Virus record (IMG/VR): IMGVR_UViG_3300046517_000316 | Location: 1 to 21,134 of that record | Length of the DNA: 21,134 nt | Strand: one strand, 5' to 3' | Source of the DNA: a virus | In this document: in pieces, positions 15,483 through 21,134 of the stretch | Position numbering within the stretch: the stretch's first letter is position 1 | Layout: every line of letters begins with the position of its first letter | Made by a program: the position numbers and the translations under genes | The notes under the pieces: generated by a model | The model's input: the letters and a program-made list of their open reading frames with translations, nothing else | What the model was told of the DNA's origin: nothing | The model's database searches: none

Positions 15483-15649
15483 CGGCGACGCCCGGATAAA
15501 GCCCGGCGACGGCTCAACGCCCGATCAGTCCCCCGGCGACGGGGTCGCGCTGCTTAAGGGCCAGCGGTGCCCGGCGCCCGTATCAACCCCGGCGACGGGT
15601 TGCCTTCACTTCCGCCAATACGCCCGTGTTGTTGCCCGGCGACGGCGGC
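15483..15649. repeat. Cluster of small hairpins sharing the loop CGGCGAC
   Basis: The heptamer CGGCGAC occurs five times in 161 bp (starts 15483, 15504, 15534, 15590, 15637). Four copies are flanked by complementary but different stems: AGCC/GGCT, CCCC/GGGG, CAACCC/GGGTTG, and GUUGCC/GGCGGC, the last with two U-G pairs that form only in plus-strand RNA. The first copy has no stem. The copies are unevenly spaced (21, 30, 56 and 47 bp). They follow the plus-strand HNH gene and overlap the 3' end of the opposing ORF. Function unknown; could be a 3' UTR element, a convergent terminator or a protein-binding site. Confidence 0.55.
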
Positions 15650-15831
15650 GGTTGCTTAGGCTCGGCTACGTACTCTGGCTCAGCCTCGTAATCACTTACG
15701 ATGGCCTCGATCCGTATAGCATCGGCGAGGCAGGCAACGATAGTCCCACGCTTCTCGGCCTCACTCTCGGGCACGCGGCGCTGGAGCCGCGCGGCGTAGA
15801 GGATGGTGGTCATGGTGGCGAGGTCGGTCAC
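15583..15831 (-). CDS. Hypothetical protein, 82 aa
   Basis: The likely start is GTG 15831, overlapping the holin-like stop (GTGA); an ATG at 15813 is the alternative (76 residues). The first 50 residues are a plausible helical protein with mixed charge (RVPESEAEKRGTIVACLADAIRIEAIV). The second half is acidic then Pro-rich, and the last 24 residues are encoded by DNA with the CGGCGAC repeats, so this tail may be poorly conserved. No domain is recognised. It follows a holin-like gene in the same direction and could belong to a lysis-related pair, without evidence. Confidence 0.55.
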   Translation of the reverse strand: MTDLATMTTILYAARLQRRVPESEAEKRGTIVACLADAIRIEAIVSDYEAEPEYVAEPKQPPPSPGNNTGVLAEVKATRRRG

Positions 15832-16019
15832 CTGATCGACACGGGCCGCAGTGGGATCTCACCCAGCAGCATCGACACCAGGACCAGGATGAAGATGAGT
15901 GCCACGATGGCGATCGCGATCGTACCGAACGGGGCGGGCAACGGAAGCAACTGGATGACCCAGACGATCACGCCCAGGATGAGGCAAAGCACGAGCAGCC
16001 ATATCAGCAGCGTAATCAT
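15828..16019 (-). CDS. Holin-like small membrane protein, two helices
   Basis: The ATG at 16019 is preceded by a strong SD (AAGGAGGG, about 9 nt upstream). The 63-residue product has two hydrophobic segments, about 3-24 and 31-53, separated by a short turn with prolines (LPLPAPFG), and a short basic C-terminus (RPVSIR). This is typical of small phage membrane proteins annotated as class II holin-like, but there is no endolysin gene next to it in the window, so the lysis role is not confirmed. The larger in-frame ORF upstream is Arg-rich and not supported. Confidence 0.72.
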   Translation of the reverse strand: MITLLIWLLVLCLILGVIVWVIQLLPLPAPFGTIAIAIVALIFILVLVSMLLGEIPLRPVSIR

Positions 16020-16108
16020 TACTCCGTCCCTCCTTGCGTTCCGCCGAGCGCCGCCGCTGATCCGCCCGCCATCAGGCCGGCGAGCCCGTAGCGGCGGATT
16101 AACAACAA
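16019..16108 (-). CDS. Possible microgene before the holin-like gene, 29 aa
   Basis: From a TTG at 16108 (or 16105) the frame gives a 29-residue peptide with a small hydrophobic stretch (RRYGLAGLMAGGSAAALGG) and a TAA that overlaps the holin-like ATG (TAATG). The SD of the holin-like gene lies inside it. No SD or ATG supports its own start apart from the internal ATG in the GLM segment. It fills part of the otherwise gene-free stretch 16020-16190. Low confidence. Confidence 0.22.
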   Translation of the reverse strand: MLLIRRYGLAGLMAGGSAAALGGTQGGTE

Positions 16109-16190
16109 ACAGCTTGACCCGCGCAGACCCGTTAACGTAGAGGATCGCCGCGCCCGCGCCTCGGGGCTTCTCAGGGGTAGGTATTGACGC

Positions 16191-16430
16191 ATGACACATG
16201 CAAATCGCGGCCGGATTACCGCAGCCGCCCGTTCCTTCGCTGACTCCCGTGAGACAAGCGATGAAGTCGCGCAGGCGATCTTCAATCGCACGTCCGATGA
16301 TGCCGAGGTGCAGCGCATCTGGGTAGAACCCACGCCATCGGAAGAAAAGGCGATCCTGGCCGAAGCATGGCGCCTGGCTGACCCTGACGAGGAAATGCTG
16401 TTCTGGGGTGGACGACACAGGCGGCCCTGA
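16191..16430 (+). CDS. Plus-strand hypothetical protein, 79 aa
   Basis: The ATG at 16191 follows a weak SD (TAGGT, about 9 nt upstream). The product is a balanced, acidic helical protein with clear protein-like sequence (DEVAQAIFNR, PTPSEEKAILAEAWRLADPDEE) ending in LFWGGRHRRP, unlike the Arg/Ser-rich opposite-strand reading. It is convergent with the ART-like gene (20 nt apart) and divergent from the holin-like gene. Together with the HNH/AP2 gene it is the only plus-strand gene I accept. No known family is recognised. It may be a small accessory protein with its own promoter. Confidence 0.55.
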   Translation: MTHANRGRITAAARSFADSRETSDEVAQAIFNRTSDDAEVQRIWVEPTPSEEKAILAEAWRLADPDEEMLFWGGRHRRP

Positions 16431-16449
16431 ACGGTCTGATCGGCGCCCG

Positions 16450-17217
16450 TCATGGCGGCACCTTCACCGCCACTGATGGGTCATGCAGTACGATCACATC
16501 ACCGATCGGCACCTTGGAACGGCCCTCTCTGGAGAAGAGATCCCCAAACGATATCCGCGCGCCAGGAAGCCCAGCCTCCTTCGCCTCTCGTAATGCGTCC
16601 TTGAAATAGTTATCCGCGTCCAACGCATGGTATGCACTGCCGTCATAATAATCGTTGATGTGTTGCTGGGCACTCGGATAGCCCTCATCTTTGGCCCACT
16701 TTTCCAGATCCGCCTTGGCGTCTTTTTCCAGTAATGGGTGGTTTATCTCAAATTCGTGGACAATATCCCCGTAATCCTTCGCGTGAGCCTTGCTCGTGGT
16801 CAAATAATACTCGTCTGAGTGTTTGACGCCCTGCGCCCACCTGTCCGCCATGGCCCCGGTTCCAACGCGCGTCGGATCAAGCGCAGTCATCTCATTCGGT
16901 GAACCATGGAATGCCCTGACCATGCCCAACAGATTCCCACTTACAACGCCGCCCGTGTCGAGGCCAAGCGCCGGGTTGTCCATGCGCGCCGCGCCCTGTG
17001 CCGTCATCTGCCCGGTAGCCGGGTCGATGAACTGCCCGACCGGCCCGGCGTAGGTCGTCGGTCGTGGCATACCCGCGCTTTGCAACGTCTCGGTGCCCAC
17101 GGGGTTGTCGGAACGCCAGATCCGGGCGGGATCGTCGGGCGGAAAGAGGTCGTTGCGCGCCGTGTCCAGGTTCTGATTCTGGAACCCCGCCAGCAGCCGA
17201 TTGAACCAACCGGACAT
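16450..17217 (-). CDS. Putative ADP-ribosyltransferase-like (polyvalent ART type) phage protein
   Basis: This 255-residue protein starts at ATG 17217, 2 nt after the scaffold stop. The N-terminal 100 residues are polar and look like a phage structural segment (IDPATGQMTAQGAARMDNPA). From about 101 there is an ART-like domain: RAFHGSPNEMTALDPTRVGTGAMADRWAQG, where H104 in the FHGS motif would be the NAD-binding His, then YYLTTSKAHAKDYG (Y137/Y138, A145, Y149), and a C-terminal GDVIVLHDPSVAVKV resembling the '..VVFDP..IK' end of polyvalent-protein ARTs. The third catalytic residue (Glu/Gln) is not evident; D240 is a candidate. A long insert (about 160-225) is unusual. Its site between scaffold and coat suggests it may be packaged and injected, as T4 Alt is. 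Confidence 0.62.
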   Translation of the reverse strand: MSGWFNRLLAGFQNQNLDTARNDLFPPDDPARIWRSDNPVGTETLQSAGMPRPTTYAGPVGQFIDPATGQMTAQGAARMDNPALGLDTGGVVSGNLLGMVRAFHGSPNEMTALDPTRVGTGAMADRWAQGVKHSDEYYLTTSKAHAKDYGDIVHEFEINHPLLEKDAKADLEKWAKDEGYPSAQQHINDYYDGSAYHALDADNYFKDALREAKEAGLPGARISFGDLFSREGRSKVPIGDVIVLHDPSVAVKVPP

Positions 17218-17219
17218 CG

Positions 17220-18083
17220 CTACCGCCGCCGCTCCGGTCGTTTCAGTATGTCATCGATACTCATTGGCCCAGCGTAACCATTGGTGCCACGTGGAGCGGC
17301 GCTGCGTGCATTGGCTAAAGAAGGTGGAAGACCAGCCGCCGGTGAAATAACCGGAGACCTGGATAATTCTGATTCCATTTTTGCCCGTTCTTCAGCGGCT
17401 ATCCTGGCCCGGTACGCTGCCGGGTCGGTGCCGATTTCCTCGTGCAGCCGCGCCGTCGCGTTGTCGTCGATCATCCACTGATACGGGTGCGGTTTGCTGT
17501 AGAGCTCGTTCCACAGTCTCGGATCGGCCTCCGTCCGTTTCTTGAAATACTCCGTCTCGCGATCGATGACCTCCTTACCGTGCTTGTCGAGCGCCATCAT
17601 CTCGGACGTGTTCAGCCGCTCGTTCAGGACGACGCCGCGCACCCGCCTGGTATATCCCTCGGGATCGCGCGCCGGGTCGATCGGCTCGGCGAACGGCGGG
17701 GGCGTGGACTGTGGTGGCGGCTTCTTCGCCTCCTCCAGCTGCCGAGCCAGCATGTCGCGCTCGGCCTCGGCCTTGCTCGCCCGCTCCACCCAGTTCTGCC
17801 GCCGCTGCCGTTCCTTCTCGTAGGCCGTGCGCGGGACGTTCGGCTGGCCGGGTTCGACCTCACCCGGCTCGGCGTCGTCGTCCGGGTCCGGTGTAACCGG
17901 TTCATTTTGGCTGATTTTTTTGGCTGAATTTGGCTGAGATTTGGCTAAATCTGGCTGAGATTTAGCTGGCACGGCCTCCGGCGCCCGCTCCGGCGCCTTC
18001 TCAGCGGGCGGCGCGGATGATGCCTCGCCCTCCGGGTTGCCGCTTTTCAGGAAGGCATCAAGCTGGGTTGTCGTGTCAGACAT
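17220..18083 (-). CDS. Scaffold-like head assembly protein
   Basis: This 287-residue protein starts at ATG 18083 with a 1-nt overlap with the portal stop (TGATG). It is highly charged and rich in Pro, Glu, Lys and Gln. An N-terminal region with short repeats (about 40-62) precedes an acidic patch (68-78), then a coiled-coil-like stretch (about 85-120, EKERQRRQNWVERASKAEAERDMLARQLEEAKK). The C-terminus is helical with a basic end. This composition and the position right after the portal match P22 gp8-type scaffolds (303 aa), although no direct sequence match can be stated. The internal AT-rich repeat is reported separately. Confidence 0.7.
   Translation of the reverse strand: MSDTTTQLDAFLKSGNPEGEASSAPPAEKAPERAPEAVPAKSQPDLAKSQPNSAKKISQNEPVTPDPDDDAEPGEVEPGQPNVPRTAYEKERQRRQNWVERASKAEAERDMLARQLEEAKKPPPQSTPPPFAEPIDPARDPEGYTRRVRGVVLNERLNTSEMMALDKHGKEVIDRETEYFKKRTEADPRLWNELYSKPHPYQWMIDDNATARLHEEIGTDPAAYRARIAAEERAKMESELSRSPVISPAAGLPPSLANARSAAPRGTNGYAGPMSIDDILKRPERRR
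17907..17972 (-). repeat. AT-rich tandem repeat inside scaffold gene
   Basis: TTGGCTGA or a one-base variant occurs at 17907, 17920, 17930, 17941 and 17951, and a 21-bp period joins 17931-17951 to 17952-17972. It encodes the repeated AKSQP units of the scaffold-like protein at residues 40-62. The base composition is well below that of the surrounding GC-rich DNA. Confidence 0.7.
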
Positions 18084-20206
18084 CAGGCCTCCCCTCCCGG
18101 TTGTTCCGGCGGCGCGAGCGCGTTGTGCCGCGCGATCATCATGTCACCGACACGCTGCACCGCTGACTGCCGCAGATCCCCGGCCCGCGCCTCGTCCACC
18201 GCCGCCTTCGCGTGCATCCCGCGCAGGTTCGCCACATCCATCAGCGCCTGAACCTCGGGCGGCACGACTGTTCCAGGCTCACTCGGCGGATCAGGCGGCG
18301 CGTTCATGTCGGCGAACATGCCATGCACGTCGGCGATGTGATGCACCGTCGCGTGCTGCCGCTCCTTGGCCAAAGCAAAGTCGGCCGCCGCCTTGGCCTG
18401 GGTCGCAGTGGTATCGGCCTGGGCTTTGTCCTGCGCCATCTTCTGCATGGTCTGCTGCTGCTGCGCCTGCGCCTGCTGGTGCTCTTTCAGCATCTCCAAC
18501 AGTTCGTCCTTGTTCCGCAGGTTGCTGGCCGCGATCAGGATCTCCGGCGGGATCAGACCCGGCTGCGTGCCGGCCAACTGAATCAACACCTGGAATTGCT
18601 CGGCCTGGATCGATGGAACGTCAATGCCCTCTTCGATCGTGATATCGATGTCCATGTCCGAGATATCGTTGTCGATCCGTATCACCTGTTCGAGCCGGGG
18701 ATCACCGGGCACGATCTGCATTTGTTGCATCGCCTGAGCGCGCTGCTGCTCGGGCATCGCCGCCAGTTCGTCCATGAGCCGCACCGGCTGATTAATGCCG
18801 ACGTATTTCGTCGAGCCAAGATCGTCCGTCACATGAACAAAACGGCCTGCCGTCCAATACTGACGCGCGGCCATCCAGGAGACCTCGTAGACCGTCCGCG
18901 ACCACATCCGCAGCGTATCGGCGATCGGCTCGTGGGTCGCGGCGCCGCCCGCCTGTTGCGCCAGAATGGCCCGGCCCGACAGTTCGCGTGGATCGGTGCC
19001 GCTCATCGCCGCGTTCGGCCCGGACGCCTGCATTTCCGCCGTCGCGTGTTCCAGCAACTTAAACTGGCCCTGGGCGAGTTCCCCGCCTTCCTGTATCTCG
19101 AACTTCATGCCGGGATTGATGGAGATGTACCCGTCCGGCTTCGCCACTTCCCGCCGCGCCTTGTCCTGATCCGCGACCGCCCCATCTTCCGCGATGACCT
19201 GCCTCACGCTCAGAAGGTGCAGCGCTTTGCTGCGTCGTTTATTGATTTCGTCTTGCACGGAAATGAGATTGCGGACCATACCGTAACGATTGTTTTCCCG
19301 ATCGACGTGCGCGGACGCCATGATGAGGCCGGACGTTGATTTGCCCTTGTTGCCCCGGAATGGCGACTTCATCGGTTCGGCCAGGAAACCAACTCGGGTC
19401 AAGGTCGAGACCCACCATTCATTCTTCTCCTGCCAGTGCATCTGCACGATGCGGACGCGCTCGCGCCTACTGTCGCACCAGACGATATCGTGCGGCCGGT
19501 CGGTGTAGCTGCCGGTCTGCGTCGCGAACGTATCGGATATCAGGTCTTCCGCGTCGGGCCACATCTCGTATGCCTGATCGCGATCCAGCCAGATGACAAT
19601 GCCTTTGTAGCGCGCATCACTGAAATCCAGGCGGCGGCTGTGCGGGTCCCAGAACAGGCGATCGAACGGGACCTGAGTTATGGTGATGTTCGCACCACCC
19701 TGCCCGTCGTCCTCCAACGCCAGATCGGCGCCGCCGGCGCCCTCGACCATCAGGCTTTCATAAACGTCCGAGCGGATCAGGGGGAAATTGTTGTCGTCGG
19801 AAATGTATCGAAGCCCTTGTGTCGCGGCGTCGGCCTTGTCCTCGTCGATTGGGTTGCGGGCGAACGCCTTCGGATCGGTGCGCGACTTGCGCTCGAGGCC
19901 ACACATCAGCTCGACTTTATCGGCGATCTTATTGATCGTGATCTCAGGCTGACCGCGCGCCTTCAGCGCCTCCTTTTCCGCTGAGGACCACTGGTATCCG
20001 TCCTTATAGTCACGGTCGCGTTGCGACATGCGCCGACCATCGGCGGTCGCGGTCTCGCAGTCCTCGAACCATTTGACCTGCTTCGCGTGGAGATCGTCGA
20101 GATCGCGCGGGTAGCGGTCGGACGCGATGCCGGGACCGCCCTTCGGCCGGGACGCCTCGGCGGCCTCCGGGTCTGTCGGCGGGTCGGGGTAGAGGGCCTG
20201 GCTCAT
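18083..20206 (-). CDS. Portal protein, P22 type
   Basis: This 707-residue protein starts at ATG 20206, overlapping the previous stop (ATGA). The family features are clear: an N-terminal helical segment with DGYQWSSAEKEALKARGQPEITINKI (about 66-91), VPFDRLFWDPHSRRLDFSDARY, GNKGKSTSGLI and VRNLISVQDEINKRRSKALHLLSVRQ, then SGPNAAMSGTDPRELSGRAILAQQAGG. A Gln/Ala-rich helical region (about 570-625, HQQAQAQQQQ) precedes the C-terminus, similar to the barrel helix of long P22-type portals (725 aa). It forms the dodecameric DNA channel that binds terminase. Length and order agree. Confidence 0.9.
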   Translation of the reverse strand: MSQALYPDPPTDPEAAEASRPKGGPGIASDRYPRDLDDLHAKQVKWFEDCETATADGRRMSQRDRDYKDGYQWSSAEKEALKARGQPEITINKIADKVELMCGLERKSRTDPKAFARNPIDEDKADAATQGLRYISDDNNFPLIRSDVYESLMVEGAGGADLALEDDGQGGANITITQVPFDRLFWDPHSRRLDFSDARYKGIVIWLDRDQAYEMWPDAEDLISDTFATQTGSYTDRPHDIVWCDSRRERVRIVQMHWQEKNEWWVSTLTRVGFLAEPMKSPFRGNKGKSTSGLIMASAHVDRENNRYGMVRNLISVQDEINKRRSKALHLLSVRQVIAEDGAVADQDKARREVAKPDGYISINPGMKFEIQEGGELAQGQFKLLEHATAEMQASGPNAAMSGTDPRELSGRAILAQQAGGAATHEPIADTLRMWSRTVYEVSWMAARQYWTAGRFVHVTDDLGSTKYVGINQPVRLMDELAAMPEQQRAQAMQQMQIVPGDPRLEQVIRIDNDISDMDIDITIEEGIDVPSIQAEQFQVLIQLAGTQPGLIPPEILIAASNLRNKDELLEMLKEHQQAQAQQQQTMQKMAQDKAQADTTATQAKAAADFALAKERQHATVHHIADVHGMFADMNAPPDPPSEPGTVVPPEVQALMDVANLRGMHAKAAVDEARAGDLRQSAVQRVGDMMIARHNALAPPEQPGGEA

Positions 20207-20604
20207 ACGGTCGCGATCGCTATCCAGGTGCCGCCTCCCTGGCTCACGTAGAGCCGCGCGCCAGCCGCCCCGTCGGTACGCACCCAAATGCTACCGGATG
20301 GCTGCGTACCGGCGGCGACCCCCGTACCGGCCGCGATCGTCGGCGAACCGCTGGCCCCAAGCACGATCGAGCCGATGTTCGCGGTCGCCGCCGGGTTTAC
20401 GTCGATGTCCACGGCGGGGCCGCCAGTGCTGGTCGTGCCGTCCGATCGGTTACCGTCCGATTGCAGGCCCGCCAGCACATCAGCGGCGACCTTGGCCGCG
20501 TTGGCCTCGTACGTGGCGGCATATGCGCCTCGGATTGCCTTCGCGGTATTGCTCAACGGATCGATCACGACCTGAGCGCCCCGTCCCGTCGCTGTCGCCG
20601 GCAT
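20203..20604 (-). CDS. Small phage structural-type protein, 133 aa
   Basis: The ATG at 20604 has a strong SD (GGGAGG, about 8 nt upstream), which selects it over the longer frame up to 20754. The first 50 residues are helical and Ala-rich (DPLSNTAKAIRGAYAATYEANAAKVAADVLAGL). The rest is beta-rich and Gly/Ala/Ser-rich, ending GSIWVRTDGAAGARLYVSQ...WIAIATV, a motif shared by many phage head- or fibre-associated proteins. It lies just before the portal. No specific function is recognised. Confidence 0.65.
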   Translation of the reverse strand: MPATATGRGAQVVIDPLSNTAKAIRGAYAATYEANAAKVAADVLAGLQSDGNRSDGTTSTGGPAVDIDVNPAATANIGSIVLGASGSPTIAAGTGVAAGTQPSGSIWVRTDGAAGARLYVSQGGGTWIAIATV

Positions 20605-20606
20605 GG

Positions 20607-20819
20607 TCAGGCCTCCCGCTGTTGTGTGATCACTTCTCGTATCGACGGCTGTTGCCGCGCCGCGTCCATCGCGTCGGCCAGCAACGAGCGCAGCCACTCC
20701 CGCTCGACCGTGTATCCAAGGTCCTCGGCCGCCGCCATCGCCGCGTCGGCCCACCTGTCGGCATCGTCGCGCACCGAACGCTGGAACTCCGCGCCGGACA
20801 ATGTGCGAATGTCAGTCAT
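20607..20819 (-). CDS. Hypothetical protein, 70 aa
   Basis: The ATG at 20819 has a strong SD (GGAGGGG, about 6 nt upstream) and a TAATG overlap with the 36-aa gene before it. The product is fully helical and acidic (FQRSVRDDADRWADAAMAAAEDLGY, WLRSLLADAMDAARQQ). No domain is recognised. It lies between TerL and portal, in the packaging block; a small helper of packaging is conceivable but not shown. Confidence 0.65.
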   Translation of the reverse strand: MTDIRTLSGAEFQRSVRDDADRWADAAMAAAEDLGYTVEREWLRSLLADAMDAARQQPSIREVITQQREA

Positions 20820-20929
20820 TAATCCCCTCCGGCGGATGATACATCCGCCCAATTTGACGCTTTTCCGCCAGTTATCAAGCGATTATCAGTTAGTCCCCTG
20901 ATCTGTCCCCGTTTCATGCGGCTGGTCAT
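20819..20929 (-). CDS. 36-aa microprotein between TerL and the packaging block
   Basis: The ATG at 20929 is preceded by GGAGGG (about 8 nt) and overlaps the TerL stop (TGATG); its TAA overlaps the next ATG (TAATG). It therefore fills the whole space between two genes exactly. The peptide is basic at the N-terminus (MTSRMKRGQIRG) and neutral after. No family is recognised. The perfect fit and SD argue that it is translated. Confidence 0.55.
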   Translation of the reverse strand: MTSRMKRGQIRGLTDNRLITGGKASNWADVSSAGGD

Positions 20930-21134
20930 CACGCCACCCTCCAGTCGCGCACTTCGTTGTCGTCTCGATTGAACGCCGCATCCCAGGAGTCACGGGGCTT
21001 CTGCCGCTCCATATCGCGAACGTAAGGACGTGACATCATGGCGTATCTGCAATTATGCACGAGAACGCTGTTGGCGAAGTATTCCTCAGCCTGGGCCACT
21101 GAGAGGTTGTAGACCCTTTGCCTTCCGGCGGTCG
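20929..21134 (-). CDS. Large terminase C-terminus interrupted by an intein, 5' part outside window
   Basis: Only the last 67 codons are visible. The frame begins with an intein C-terminal block: VYNLSVAQAEEYFANSVLV followed by HN, then Cys as the +1 residue (C codon at 21051-21049). This matches intein splicing blocks F and G (HN|C). After the junction come RYAMMSRPYVRD and about 30 more residues to a TGA at 20931-20929; 'RYAxMSRP' is the usual end of phage large terminase nuclease domains. The intein would lie in the nuclease domain close to the C-terminus. The position upstream of portal fits TerL. The rest of the intein and any homing endonuclease are beyond the window. Confidence 0.8.
   Translation of the reverse strand, partial: TAGRQRVYNLSVAQAEEYFANSVLVHNCRYAMMSRPYVRDMERQKPRDSWDAAFNRDDNEVRDWRVA
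21052..21134 (-). mobile_element. C-terminal end of an intein in TerL
   Basis: The last visible intein residues run up to H(21057-21055)-N(21054-21052), after which the extein resumes with Cys. The penultimate His and terminal Asn, with the preceding EEYFANSVLV block, are the standard C-terminal splicing elements. The N-terminal Cys/Ser block and endonuclease domain cannot be seen here. Confidence 0.75.

Noticed and set aside
15483-15649. CRISPR array
   Set aside because: The repeated unit is too short (7-12 bp), spacing is irregular and no cas gene is present.
16019-16453. 144-aa minus-strand frame before the holin-like gene
   Set aside because: Most of it is Ser/Arg-rich and antisense to the better-supported plus-strand 79-aa gene; only its last 29 codons were kept, at low confidence.
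18212-19339. 375-aa open frame on the plus strand
   Set aside because: Antisense of the portal gene with skewed Arg/His/Leu composition and no domain.
1-21134. tRNA or rRNA genes
   Set aside because: No tRNA-like cloverleaf or rRNA segment was recognised by reading; a scan with tRNAscan would be needed to exclude it fully.

Overview
The window is almost entirely one late (virion) gene cluster of a tailed phage or prophage, read on the minus strand. The architecture is that of P22-like podoviruses: large terminase (C-terminal end only, at the right edge), P22-type portal, scaffold-like protein, major capsid protein, gp4-like head-tail adaptor, a block of fibre/adhesin genes, a gp10-like tail hub, a 'DNA transfer p32'-type protein and a large ejection protein with a lytic-transglycosylase-like domain (cut by the left edge). 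DNA is GC-rich, with many GTG starts and stop/start overlaps (ATGA, TGATG, TAATG), which fits a phage of a high-GC proteobacterium. An alphaproteobacterial host is my guess from protein style and is not proven.

Layout in transcription order (right to left). 21134-20203: TerL C-terminus carrying the C-terminal splice end of an intein, then three small genes of 36, 70 and 133 aa. 20206-17220: portal and scaffold-like protein. 17217-16450: an ADP-ribosyltransferase-like protein, possibly a packaged effector. 16430-14947: a mixed zone with two plus-strand genes (a 79-aa protein and an HNH/AP2 homing endonuclease), a holin-like two-helix protein, a small hypothetical, and a cluster of small hairpins sharing one loop sequence. 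14871-13762: DUF4043/N4-gp56-type major capsid gene, apparently starting at TTG. 13637-12810: a second HNH endonuclease. 12790-11378: Ig-domain protein and gp4-like adaptor with an internal duplication. 11374-6110: fibre/adhesin cassette (collagen-like fibre, a second fibre, ConA-like lectin, zinc-finger and membrane microproteins, a beta-rich protein, and an S74-chaperone fibre). 6110-4054: gp10-like hub and a small structural protein. 4053-3152: an aspartyl-hydroxylase-like 2OG oxygenase coupled to a cupin. 3148-1: p32-type protein and transglycosylase ejection protein.

The genes would act together in packaging (TerL, portal), head assembly (scaffold, coat, Ig decoration), neck closure (gp4-like, gp10-like), host recognition (fibres, lectin) and DNA ejection (p32-type, transglycosylase). 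Accessory genes sit between these blocks. The items most worth following up are the TerL intein, the ART-like protein, the hydroxylase/cupin pair, the repeated hairpins with compensating stems, and the duplicated N-terminal leader shared by two otherwise unrelated small proteins.
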